Assembly: GCF_000282095.2 (NCBI RefSeq)
Contig: NZ_AKKC02000001.1
Span: forward strand, 185,294 to 249,293
DNA from: Rhizobium sp. CF080
Lineage (GTDB): Bacteria; Pseudomonadota; Alphaproteobacteria; Rhizobiales; Rhizobiaceae
DNA length: 64,000 nt
Direction: 5' to 3'
Below the pieces are notes generated by a model, which worked only from the letters and a program-made list of their open reading frames with translations, had not been told where the DNA came from and did not search any database. Numbering within the stretch: the stretch's first letter is position 1; every line of letters begins with the position of its first letter. This document shows positions 36,599 to 45,813 of this stretch, piece after piece. Both the position numbers and the translations under genes were made by a program.

Positions 36599-37972
36599 AT
36601 GGCCCGCGATACCACCGACCAGACACCGCTCACCTCGGTGTCCGAGCTTTCCGCCTACCTGGCGCAGGGACCGCGGCCGAAGGAAAAATTCCGCATCGGC
36701 ACCGAGCATGAGAAATTCGCTTTTTTCCGGGCGGACAACAGCCCCGTCCCCTATTTCGGCGAGGCGAGCATTTCGGCGCTGCTGAAAGGCATGGAAAAGA
36801 AGCTCGGCTGGGAGCCGATCATGGACGGTGAAAACATCATCGGCCTCGGTGAGCATTCGGGCATGGGCGCGATCTCGATCGAGCCCGGCGGCCAGTTCGA
36901 GCTTTCCGGCGCGCCGGTCGAGACCATTCACGAGACCTGTCGGGAATCGAACCAGCATCTCGCGGTCTTGCGCGAAATCGCCGAACCGATGGGCATCCGC
37001 TTCCTCGGCATCGGCGGTAGCCCGAAATGGACGCGCGCTGAAACCCCGCGCATGCCGAAATCCCGATACGAGATCATGACGCGCTACATGCCGAAGGTCG
37101 GCTCCAAGGGTCTCGACATGATGTACCGCACTTGCACGATCCAGGTGAACCTCGACTTCTCCTCGGAAGAGGACATGGCCGCCAAGATGCGCGTGTCGAT
37201 GAAGCTGCAGTCGATCGCAACTGCGCTGTTTGCCTCCTCCCCCTTCACCGAGGGCAAGCCGAACGGGCTCGTCTCCTGGCGTGGCGACATCTGGCGCGAT
37301 ACCGACAACCAGCGCTCCGGCGTACTGCCCTTCGTCTTCAGACAGGACTTCGGGTTCGCGGACTATGTGGAATGGGCGCTGGACGTGCCGATGTATTTCA
37401 TCGTCCGAGACGGCAAATATCACGACTGCACGCATGTCACCTTCCGTCAGTTCATGAACGGTGCCCTCAAGGGCGAAGTGAAGGACTGGGAGCCGACGAT
37501 GGGCGACTGGACCAACCACCTTTCCACCCTTTTCCCCGACGTTCGCCTGAAGCGCTTCCTCGAAATGCGCGGGGCCGACGGCGGCCCGTGGCGGCGGATC
37601 TGTGCGCTGCCGGCCTTCTGGGTCGGCCTGCTTTATGACGACACGGCGCTTGCCGACGCCGAAGCGCTGACCGCGGACTGGACGGTCGAGGACGTCATCG
37701 CCATGCGCGATGCCGTGCCGGCGAAGGGTCTGAAGGCCGAGATCAAGGGCAAGCCGGTGCTCGACATCGCTCGCGAGGCGGTGGCAATCTCCAAGGCGGG
37801 TTTGAAGGCCCGGGCGCGGCTCAACGGCGAAGGTCAGGACGAGAGCATATTCCTGCAACCGCTCGACGAAGTGCTCGCCAAGAAGACGACCATGGCAGAC
37901 GACATGCTGTCTCTCTACCACGGCCGCTGGAACGGTTCGGTCGAGCCGGTGTTCGAGGAATACCAATACTGA
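36599..37972 (+). CDS. gshA: glutamate-cysteine ligase, plant/alphaproteobacterial type
   Basis: Starting at the ATG at 36599 (AAGG upstream) the protein has 457 residues, the normal length for the GCS2-like class of alphaproteobacteria and plants. Signatures include KFRIGTEHEKFAFF, SIEPGGQFELSGAP, MYRTCTIQVNLDFSSEEDM, WRGDIWRDTDNQRSG and TFRQFMNGALKGE. It makes gamma-glutamylcysteine, the first and rate-limiting step of glutathione synthesis. Confidence 0.96.
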   Translation: MARDTTDQTPLTSVSELSAYLAQGPRPKEKFRIGTEHEKFAFFRADNSPVPYFGEASISALLKGMEKKLGWEPIMDGENIIGLGEHSGMGAISIEPGGQFELSGAPVETIHETCRESNQHLAVLREIAEPMGIRFLGIGGSPKWTRAETPRMPKSRYEIMTRYMPKVGSKGLDMMYRTCTIQVNLDFSSEEDMAAKMRVSMKLQSIATALFASSPFTEGKPNGLVSWRGDIWRDTDNQRSGVLPFVFRQDFGFADYVEWALDVPMYFIVRDGKYHDCTHVTFRQFMNGALKGEVKDWEPTMGDWTNHLSTLFPDVRLKRFLEMRGADGGPWRRICALPAFWVGLLYDDTALADAEALTADWTVEDVIAMRDAVPAKGLKAEIKGKPVLDIAREAVAISKAGLKARARLNGEGQDESIFLQPLDEVLAKKTTMADDMLSLYHGRWNGSVEPVFEEYQY

Positions 37973-38061
37973 CCCTAGATTGAGATCAGTTCTAAAAACC
38001 GGTTTCCGTTCAGCACTTTCCGGATATAGTGGTGCATCACCCGAACCGGAAAGGATTCTCC

Positions 38062-38967
38062 ATGCTGCCATTGTTCGACATGATGCTCAGAGCTCAGAAC
38101 GGCGCAGGCATGGACGCGATCGCCAAGCAGTTCAATCTCGCCCAGGAGCAGGCCACCCAGGCGATGGCGGCACTGATGCCCGCCTTCTCCTCGGGCCTCA
38201 AGCGCACCAGCGCCAACCCCTACGACCTCACCTCGCTGATGAGCAGCATGGTCTCCGGCGCCTATACCAAATATTTCGAGGACCTGACCAAGGCCTTCAC
38301 GCCGCAGGGCACGATGGACGGCAATGCCGTGCTCGAAAAGCTGTTCGGCTCCAAGGAAGTCTCCCGCGCGATCGCCGCTCAGGCCGAGCAGCTGACCGGG
38401 ATCGGCCAGGAAGTCTTCAAGAAAATGATGCCGGCCATGGCCGACACGCTGATGGGCGGGCTGTTCAAGCAGATGACCGGGCAGATGACCGGCGCCAACG
38501 ATGCATTTGCCGCCTCCCCGATGGGCCAGATGCAGCAGCAATGGCTGGAAACCATGGGCCTGCAGCCGAAGGCGAAACCGCAGCCGGCTGCCAATCCCTT
38601 CGACAATCCCTTCGCCCAGGCAATGCGCTCCATGTGGGGGCTCGACAAGCCGGAACAGCCGCAGCCTTCGGGCGGCAATCCTTTCGCCGACAATCCCTTC
38701 GCCAAGGCCGTCCAGGACATGATGGGCGGCGCCTTCCCGAGCCCGAGCCCCGCGGCCGCCCCTTCGCCGGAAAAACCCAAGGAAGTGCCGGCAGCCGAGG
38801 CCAATCCCTATCGCGACGTCCTGAACAACATGTTCGACAGTGGCCTTGAAGTGCAGAAGAGCTATCAGAAGAACATGGAAGCGATCTTCGACACCTATCT
38901 GCGCAATGGCGCAGGCGGCAATATCGAGGCGGAAGCTGCGCCTGCCGCTCCGAAACCTTCCAAATAA
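38062..38967 (+). CDS. DUF937-like protein with Asn-Pro-Phe repeats
   Basis: From the ATG at 38062 (GGAAAGGA upstream) the protein has 301 residues. Residues 1-150 form an Ala/Met/Gln-rich helical domain of DUF937 type (LFDMMLRAQNG, FNLAQEQATQAMAALMPAFS, IGQEVFKKMMPAMADTLMGG). A low-complexity segment from ~165 repeats NPF (NPFDNPFAQ, NPFADNPFAKAVQ) and a Pro/Ala linker, and the last ~45 residues return to helix. Function is unknown. A hairpin overlaps its stop but is oriented for the minus strand. Confidence 0.75.
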   Translation: MLPLFDMMLRAQNGAGMDAIAKQFNLAQEQATQAMAALMPAFSSGLKRTSANPYDLTSLMSSMVSGAYTKYFEDLTKAFTPQGTMDGNAVLEKLFGSKEVSRAIAAQAEQLTGIGQEVFKKMMPAMADTLMGGLFKQMTGQMTGANDAFAASPMGQMQQQWLETMGLQPKAKPQPAANPFDNPFAQAMRSMWGLDKPEQPQPSGGNPFADNPFAKAVQDMMGGAFPSPSPAAAPSPEKPKEVPAAEANPYRDVLNNMFDSGLEVQKSYQKNMEAIFDTYLRNGAGGNIEAEAAPAAPKPSK

Positions 38968-38998
38968 AAAAAGCCCGGCGCGGATCGACCGGCCGGGC
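38967..38998 (-). terminator. terminator of the DUF1127 gene
   Basis: On the minus strand GCCCGGC pairs with GCCGGGC (38992-38998 with 38973-38979), and a run of seven T residues follows (38972-38966 read as A on the plus strand). It lies 51 bases after the DUF1127 stop, overlapping the 3' end of the DUF937 gene. Confidence 0.85.
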
Positions 38999-39048
38999 AA
39001 GCAGCAGGGCTATTGGCTATCACCCTGCGGGGAAAAGGTCAGGCAAGA

Positions 39049-39348
39049 TCAGCGATTGGCCGGTCTTGCAAAGCGGTGCCGTGCACGCTCGCGGGCGGCG
39101 CGCGACAGAAGTAGCGACGGATCGTCCAGCGCGCCCGAGTGATTGAGCGCCATCACCACATCATGCCGTGTGATGCCGATATCGTTGAGCTGGCGGTCGT
39201 CGAGATCATGGAGGCGATTGCTCGCCATACGATTGCGAAAGGCACGCCATACGGATTTCGTTCGCAGCACCACGAGGCCAAAGCGGCCATACGCACCGCG
39301 CCCTTCGTGAACGAGGTCGAGTTCAGTTCCGCAGTCGGTCGTGCTCAT
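39049..39348 (-). CDS. DUF1127 (YjiS-like) small protein
   Basis: The 99-residue protein contains the DUF1127 core WRAFRNRMASNRLHDLDDRQLNDIGITRHDV, given here by its key parts: Arg-rich helix, LxxLDDRxLxDIGI and a following basic tail (RAARERARHR). Such Arg-rich small proteins of alphaproteobacteria are linked to RNA turnover and phosphate or stress physiology in Agrobacterium. A 9-pair hairpin (39383-39391 with 39401-39409) lies 35 bases upstream of its start. Confidence 0.85.
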   Translation of the reverse strand: MSTTDCGTELDLVHEGRGAYGRFGLVVLRTKSVWRAFRNRMASNRLHDLDDRQLNDIGITRHDVVMALNHSGALDDPSLLLSRAARERARHRFARPANR

Positions 39349-39544
39349 GGGTCTATCCTTTCGCAGGCACGAGAAAGGCCATCCCTTCCGTGGAGGTCCG
39401 ACGGAAGGGCTGCCGAGATTGGGCGCTCAGGGAAGAAGCACCCTTCGATTTTGATTTGCGATCCCCTTATCGCGGAAAACCTATTGATCAGTCCAACGAA
39501 TGTTTCTAATGGTTAGCATCAAACCCTCTGATGGATGATCTATC

Positions 39545-40495
39545 ATGTCCGCACCGCTCGATATCGATCAGTTGCATACTTTCATTTCTATCGTGGACAC
39601 CGGCAGCTTCACCAAGGCCGCCGACCGGGTGTTCAAGACCCAGTCCGCCGTGTCGATGCAGATGCGTCGGCTCGAAGAACGGATCGGCAAGCAGCTGTTT
39701 GCTAAGGATGGCCGCGGCAACCGGCTGACGGCCGAGGGCGAGAAGCTGCTGAACTATGCACGGCGCATCATCCGCCTCAATAACGAGGCGATCGCCGCCT
39801 TCGACGACAACCGTCTCGAGGGCACGCTGCGCATCGGCACGCCGGACGACTATGCCGACCGCTACATGCCGGAGATCATCGGCCGTTTCGCCAAGACCCA
39901 TCCGAATGTCGAACTTTATATCGTCTGCGAGCCGTCGGTCAGCCTTGCGGAAAAGATGGCGCGCGGCGAGCTCGACATCGCGCTCGTCACCCATAACCCG
40001 CGCCAGCGGATTTCCGACGTGGTGCGCACGGAGCCGCTCTGCTGGGTCGGCTCGGCCAATCATCCGCTGAAGGACGACGCGCCGGTGCCGCTCGCGGTCG
40101 GCCGCCGCGACTGCCTGTGGCGGCAGCTCGCCTGTTCGGCGCTCGATGCGGACGGACGCGAATACCAGGTCCTGTTCACCAGCTGGTCCTCGACCGTCGT
40201 CGCCGCCGCCGTGCTTGCCGGCATGGCCGTCTCGGTGCTGCCGGAATCGGCGCTGCGCACCGGCATGAAGGTGCTGTCGTCCGCCGACGGCTTCCCGCCG
40301 CTGCCGCCGGTGCAGATCGGCCTGATGAAGCGGCCGGGGCTTTCGCCGTCGCTGATGAACGCCATCACCGACCACATCACCGCCTGCCTCGACAACATCT
40401 CACCGGCCGTGATGCCGGACGATCTGGATGGCGAGGTCAAAACGTTCCAGCGCATGCCGCGGGCTCGGGCGGGCTCGGTGATGCCGGGGTGGTAG
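39545..40495 (+). CDS. LysR-family transcriptional regulator
   Basis: The 316-residue protein has the LysR winged helix at residues 5-65 (IDQLHTFISIVDTGSFTKAA, then DRVFKTQSAVSMQMRRLEER) and a periplasmic-binding-like effector domain (TLRIGTPDDYADRYMPEIIG, VAAAVLAGMAVSVLPESAL). The ligand is unknown. A perfect palindrome ATGAT-CT-ATCAT (39535-39546) covers the base just before and including the ATG, suggesting autoregulation at the start codon; no good Shine-Dalgarno is visible. The neighbouring DUF1127 gene is divergent. Confidence 0.88.
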   Translation: MSAPLDIDQLHTFISIVDTGSFTKAADRVFKTQSAVSMQMRRLEERIGKQLFAKDGRGNRLTAEGEKLLNYARRIIRLNNEAIAAFDDNRLEGTLRIGTPDDYADRYMPEIIGRFAKTHPNVELYIVCEPSVSLAEKMARGELDIALVTHNPRQRISDVVRTEPLCWVGSANHPLKDDAPVPLAVGRRDCLWRQLACSALDADGREYQVLFTSWSSTVVAAAVLAGMAVSVLPESALRTGMKVLSSADGFPPLPPVQIGLMKRPGLSPSLMNAITDHITACLDNISPAVMPDDLDGEVKTFQRMPRARAGSVMPGW

Positions 40496-40534
40496 GCACC
40501 TCCCTTGATTGACTTGTGGCAGCATGGGTTGCAC

Positions 40535-40552
40535 TGTGATACGGTGTCTTAC
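40535..40552. promoter_or_regulatory. operator candidate of the third toxin-antitoxin pair
   Basis: Two similar octamers TGTGATAC (40535-40542) and TGTCTTAC (40545-40552) lie in tandem 2 bases apart, ending one base before the AGGAG ribosome-binding site of the antitoxin. Ribbon-helix-helix antitoxins often bind such short tandem sites for autorepression. Confidence 0.4.
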
Positions 40553-40563
40553 AGGAGCTTCCC

Positions 40564-40842
40564 ATGCTGACGCAGGACAAGTCGCAGATATCTCTTCGTC
40601 TTCCCACAGAACTCGTCAACGAGTTCGACCGTATTGCGACGACACTCGATCGCGATCGGACGTGGGTCATGCTTCGCGCGCTTACCCAGTATCTTGAACA
40701 GGAAGGCGCCGAGCTGCTTCAGGACGCAGAAGGATTTGCCGAACTGGACGACGGCAAAGGCGTCGACCTAGATGACATGTTGAGCAAAGCCTCTTCGATT
40801 GTCGAGGCCGCCGAGGCAAAGCGTTCTAAACGAGCCGGCTGA
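40564..40842 (+). CDS. ribbon-helix-helix antitoxin (ParD/CopG-like)
   Basis: The 92-residue protein starts with SQISLRLPTELVNEFDRIAT and RTWVMLRALTQYLEQEG, a ribbon-helix-helix DNA-binding domain. The acidic C-terminal half (GFAELDDGKGVDLDDMLSKA) would contact the toxin. An AGGAG lies 7 bases before the ATG. The stop and the toxin start share one base (TGATG). Unlike most neighbours its promoter is AT-richer. Confidence 0.85.
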   Translation: MLTQDKSQISLRLPTELVNEFDRIATTLDRDRTWVMLRALTQYLEQEGAELLQDAEGFAELDDGKGVDLDDMLSKASSIVEAAEAKRSKRAG

Positions 40843-41156
40843 TGCCACGAGCCATAGTGCGACTTTCGCCGAGGGCCGAGCGTTGGTTTCTCACCTACGT
40901 CGCAATGCTTGCGGAAGAGAACCCAACCGCTGCCCGCAAAATTCTCAATCGGCTTGCGGAACTCAAAGAGAATCTCGCCCAATTTCCGGAAATGACAGAA
41001 CGCGGCCTGATCCCCGGTTCTCGCCGGATCGTCATTCGGCCACTCATCCTGACAGCGCGTGTCCGCAAGGGCATCGTGGAGATTGCAGCCATCCGGCACG
41101 AACGGCAGAAAGACGCACAGGCACCCTGCGACTTTAAGAACAGCGACGAAACTTAG
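40842..41156 (+). CDS. RelE/ParE-family toxin
   Basis: The 104-residue RelE/ParE-fold protein includes VRLSPRAERWFLTYVAMLAE, NPTAARKILNRLAELKENLA, FPEMTERGLIPGSRRIVIRP and IVEIAAIRHERQK. The C-terminal R-H-x-R-Q matches many ParE-type toxins. Whether it is a ribonuclease or acts on gyrase cannot be told. The last ~15 residues beyond RQK are not part of the usual domain. A bidirectional terminator follows. Confidence 0.85.
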   Translation: MPRAIVRLSPRAERWFLTYVAMLAEENPTAARKILNRLAELKENLAQFPEMTERGLIPGSRRIVIRPLILTARVRKGIVEIAAIRHERQKDAQAPCDFKNSDET

Positions 41157-41162
41157 CCAAAC

Positions 41163-41197
41163 AAAAAAGCCGGGACAGAACCCCGGCTTCTTCTTTT
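41163..41197. terminator. bidirectional terminator between toxin gene and dienelactone hydrolase gene
   Basis: GCCGGG (41169-41174) pairs with CCCGGC (41182-41187), flanked by AAAAAA on the left and TTCTTCTTTT on the right, so it can stop transcription from both convergent genes. Confidence 0.88.
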
Positions 41198-41261
41198 CCG
41201 TCACCTTGAACTACACTTCGGCTGGCGCAAGCTACAGCGACCCGAGCCAAGCCTCGATCGG

Positions 41262-42146
41262 TTACGCCAGGTTCTTCTTGAAGAACGCCACCGAGCGGCT
41301 CCAGGCGAGATCGGCGGCGGCCTTGTCGTAGCGGGCCGAGGAGGTGTCGTTGTTGAAGGCGTGGTTGGCGCCGTCATAGACGAAGATCTCGAAGGTCTTG
41401 CCGCCCTTTTCGAGCGCCGCCTTGAAGGCCGGGATGCCGGCATTGATGCGCTCGTCGAGCCCGCCGTAATGCAGCATCAGTGGCGCCTTGATGGCGGGCA
41501 CGTCCTCGGCCTTCGGCTGGGCGCCGTAATAGGCGACGCCGGCATTGAGGCTCGGGGACTTGACCGCCAGGTTGTTGACCGAACCGCCACCCCAGCAGAA
41601 GCCGATCGCACCGACCTTGCCATTCGCACCGCTGATGCCGGCGAGGTAGGCACGGCTGGCTTCGCCATTGGCCGAAACATCATCGGGCTTCAGAGCGGAG
41701 AACATCTGCCGGGCCTGTTCTTCATCGGTCGGCGTGCCGCCCTGGGGCGCCAGGAAATCGACAGCGAGCGCATTGAAGCCTTCGAGCGCCATGCGGCGGG
41801 CAACGTCCTTGATATGGCCGTTCAGGCCCCGGTTCTCGTGGATGACAAGAACACCGCCGCGCGGGCCGGAGGCGTTCTTGGGTTTTACGAGATAGCCCTT
41901 CATCGTCGCGCCGTTGGCACCCGGATAAGTGACATCCTCGGTCGTCAGCCGGTCGTCATTGGCGGGGATGACGTCGGCCTTCGCGGAGCTGGCGCCGATC
42001 AGGGGCGCAATCGCGGCGGCGGCAGCGCCGGAGCCGGCAAGCTGGGTCAGCTTTTCCATGAAGCGCCGGCGATCCAGGGTCAGATGGGTGTATTCGTCAT
42101 AGGCGTCGATCATCGCCTGGGTGATCTTCGGGGTTTCGTTGTCCAT
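41262..42146 (-). CDS. dienelactone hydrolase family protein, probably Tat-exported
   Basis: The 294-residue alpha/beta hydrolase has catalytic Cys in GAIGFCWGGG, Asp in LMLHYGGLDERIN and His in YDGANHAFNND, and GVLVIHENRGLNGHIKDVAR matches the family. Residues ~24-57 contain DRRRFMEKLTQLAGSGAAAA, a twin-arginine-like signal, preceded by an unusual 23-residue hydrophilic N-terminus. Secreted relatives are annotated carboxymethylenebutenolidase; the substrate is unknown. The 262 bases upstream hold no gene and no clear element. Confidence 0.87.
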   Translation of the reverse strand: MDNETPKITQAMIDAYDEYTHLTLDRRRFMEKLTQLAGSGAAAAAIAPLIGASSAKADVIPANDDRLTTEDVTYPGANGATMKGYLVKPKNASGPRGGVLVIHENRGLNGHIKDVARRMALEGFNALAVDFLAPQGGTPTDEEQARQMFSALKPDDVSANGEASRAYLAGISGANGKVGAIGFCWGGGSVNNLAVKSPSLNAGVAYYGAQPKAEDVPAIKAPLMLHYGGLDERINAGIPAFKAALEKGGKTFEIFVYDGANHAFNNDTSSARYDKAAADLAWSRSVAFFKKNLA

Positions 42147-42409
42147 GGCTATTCCTCCGTGGCAGATTTGCGTGACGAGGAAATCTATACCGAGGTGCTT
42201 CCACTTGCAGATGAAACACTAGGTGATCTAAGTGCCCGATATTACACTTGTTCGTGAATTCGGCTTGATCGACGGACCCGCCAGGATTGTGGCGAGCTCG
42301 CCCACACGACCAGCATAAACCGCCCGATCTGCGTCGCCATGTAGTCCAAAAGGCGGCGTTGCATGACGCCGGTTCACCGGGGCCATGCAATCTCATCCAT
42401 GACTGCAGG

Positions 42410-42772
42410 TTATTGCGGAGTCAGGTTCTCGGTGCCGGAGCCGTCCTTGCCGGAAATGGTCCAGGCGCCTTCCAGCGAACCATCGTCATTGACCTTGTAG
42501 ACGACGAGGCCGACCGCCTTGCCGAGCACGTAGCCGGCGGCGAAGGAATCGCCATAGAGCATGCAGATGCCGCTGGACGTGGAGGAACCGGTCTTCCACT
42601 CGATCGCGCAGGTCGTTTCGCTGGTCAGCGAGATCTTCGCGGTTCCCTTGTAGGCGGAACCATCGAGGTTGGTGCCCTCGACATTGTAGGTGCCGGCGCG
42701 AACGGTCTGCGCCTGCGCAGGCGTGACGAATGCTGCGCCCAGGAAGAGCGCGCAAGCCAGAAACTTTTTCAT
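42410..42772 (-). CDS. small exported protein of unknown function
   Basis: The 120-residue protein has a signal peptide (FLACALFLGAAFVTPAQA-Q) and a compact beta-rich mature part with two Cys (TTCAIEW and SGICMLYG) that could form a disulfide, ending in a Gly/Ser-rich tail. GTYNVEGTNLDGSAYKGTAK and DGSLEGAWTISGKDGSG read like a small lipocalin-like or beta-sandwich domain seen in rhizobial hypothetical proteins. No function is known to me. Confidence 0.78.
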   Translation of the reverse strand: MKKFLACALFLGAAFVTPAQAQTVRAGTYNVEGTNLDGSAYKGTAKISLTSETTCAIEWKTGSSTSSGICMLYGDSFAAGYVLGKAVGLVVYKVNDDGSLEGAWTISGKDGSGTENLTPQ

Positions 42773-42837
42773 ATTTACCCCCGAAAAATACTCCCGTCGG
42801 CACGATCGCCAACGGTCGTTATTTAGCAGAGAATCAC

Positions 42838-42875
42838 GAAAGAAATAAGCAAGCGGGCTTCTCGAAGAAGCCCGC
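42838..42875 (-). terminator. probable guaB terminator
   Basis: On the minus strand GCGGGCTT... pairs with AAGCCCGC (arms at 42875-42868 and 42860-42853) with extra T-A/C-G pairs in the loop, followed by the T-rich TTGCTTATTTCT. It lies 70 bases after the guaB stop. Confidence 0.7.
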
Positions 42876-42944
42876 CGGCAGGCATCCGGCCCGACTTTTT
42901 TTGAAATTCGAGGGAGGAGGCAATCCCCCCTCCCGCCACGATTG

Positions 42945-44483
<1,539 letters not shown>

Positions 44484-44576
44484 TCAGGAACGACTCGATA
44501 CGTCCCGACGCTCCGGCAACAATTGCTTGGAAGTTGGCGAGGGCTGGTAACACGTTCATGACAAGAAGGGAATAGC

Positions 44577-44606
44577 AAAAACCCGGGAGAGGCTTCTCCC
44601 GGGCTT
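44577..44606 (-). terminator. terminator of the MBL-fold hydrolase gene
   Basis: On the minus strand CCCGGGAGA (44603-44595) and TCTCCCGGG (44590-44582) form a perfect 9-pair stem with a 4-base loop, followed by TTTTT (44581-44577). It lies 22 bases after the stop. Confidence 0.93.
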
Positions 44607-44625
44607 TGATCGCTTGTCGGTACAA

Positions 44626-45615
44626 TCAGATGTCGAACTGGTAGCTCTTCGGCACGAAACGGTAGCCGGCGCCCTGCTTTTCGACGAAACCGACCGCCGG
44701 GAAGGGCATGTGATAACCGAGGAAGGCGATCTTATCCGTGGCGATCATGTCGAAGACCTTCTTGCGGGTCGCGGCTCCCTGCGCCTTGTCCATGTCGAAA
44801 CGTACTTCCCATTCGGGCCGCTGCAGCGACAAGATATAGTGATTGGCCGTATCGGCGGTCAGAACCAGACGCTTGCCCTGCGACTCGATGTTGAAGATCA
44901 ACATACCGGGCGTATGGCCCGGCGCCAGCATTGCGGTAATGCCGGAGGCGACCTCTCCACCATCCTTCAGAAAAGTCATCTTGTCAGCGAGCGGCTTCAC
45001 ATTGGCGAGCACGCTCTTCTGATTGCCCTCTGCCGGCGTGCCGGCGCGAGCGGCATCGGTCCAGAAGTCGTATTCCACCTGGCCCGTGACATAACGCGCC
45101 TTCGGGAAGGCCGGCTTGCCGTCTTCCATGATACCGCCGATATGGTCGCCATGCATGTGGGTGATGACGACGATCGAAATATCCTCCGGCATATAGCCCG
45201 CGGCTGCCAGTCCCTCGACCAGGCGTCCGACACCCTGGGCGCGGCCCGCCTTGCCGAGGCCCGTGTCGAACAAAATCACGTCGCTGCCGGTATCGACCAG
45301 CGTCGGGGCGAAGCTGTTGACGAACTGGTCCGTCGGCAGGAAGCTTTGCGTCAGCAAGGTTGAAAGCGCCTCGGGCGGCTGATTGAGGCCGAAGGTTTCG
45401 CCGGGAGCGCCGGAGGGACGGGCGCCGTCCTTCACCACCAGAACCTGAAAACCGCCGAGCTTGAATTTATGGATGTCCGGTGGGATGACGCGATCGATTG
45501 CCAACTGTTTCTTCTCCTGGCCAAAAGCCTCAGCATTGATGATTGCCGGGGCGGCGAGAATGCCCAAACCGGCTGTGCCGATGAGGGTGCGCCGTCCGAT
45601 ACCTGATTTCGTCAT
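44626..45615 (-). CDS. Tat-exported metallo-beta-lactamase-fold hydrolase
   Basis: Starting at the ATG at 45615, 8 bases after GGAGGAAG, the protein has 329 residues. The N-terminus GIGRRTLIGTAGLGILAAPA is a twin-arginine signal. The metal site is VVITHMHGDHIGGIM (HxHxDH), with AMLAPGHTPGMLIF and VLTADTANHYIL giving further His/Asp ligands. It belongs with quorum-quenching lactonase-like or other MBL hydrolases; the substrate is unknown. It is divergent from an efflux MFS and shares an operator-like repeat region with it. Confidence 0.88.
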   Translation of the reverse strand: MTKSGIGRRTLIGTAGLGILAAPAIINAEAFGQEKKQLAIDRVIPPDIHKFKLGGFQVLVVKDGARPSGAPGETFGLNQPPEALSTLLTQSFLPTDQFVNSFAPTLVDTGSDVILFDTGLGKAGRAQGVGRLVEGLAAAGYMPEDISIVVITHMHGDHIGGIMEDGKPAFPKARYVTGQVEYDFWTDAARAGTPAEGNQKSVLANVKPLADKMTFLKDGGEVASGITAMLAPGHTPGMLIFNIESQGKRLVLTADTANHYILSLQRPEWEVRFDMDKAQGAATRKKVFDMIATDKIAFLGYHMPFPAVGFVEKQGAGYRFVPKSYQFDI

Positions 45616-45705
45616 GATGTAGCTTCCTCCTGGAGTTGTCGTCGGACCCTTGAAGTTGAGTCCAATGCGGTGGAACATAACTGGGCTCCATGACGAGAAA
45701 ATCCG

Positions 45706-45745
45706 ATCTCACGCAGACGTGACCCAAAACGTGAAATGGTGAGAT
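45706..45745. promoter_or_regulatory. repeat-rich divergent promoter region of MBL and MFS genes
   Basis: ATCTCAC (45706-45712) and GTGAGAT (45739-45745) are perfect inverted arms, and between them ACGTGA occurs twice with 12-base spacing (45718-45723 and 45730-45735). This is the only non-coding space between the divergent MBL and MFS genes, so the repeats probably bind a regulator controlling both; none is encoded next door. Confidence 0.45.
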
Positions 45746-45813
45746 TCTCCAATTGGCAGAGCGGATCAACAGGTCTATGGACTGGCCCAATCCCCGCCCG
45801 CCGCAGGCCCCTC

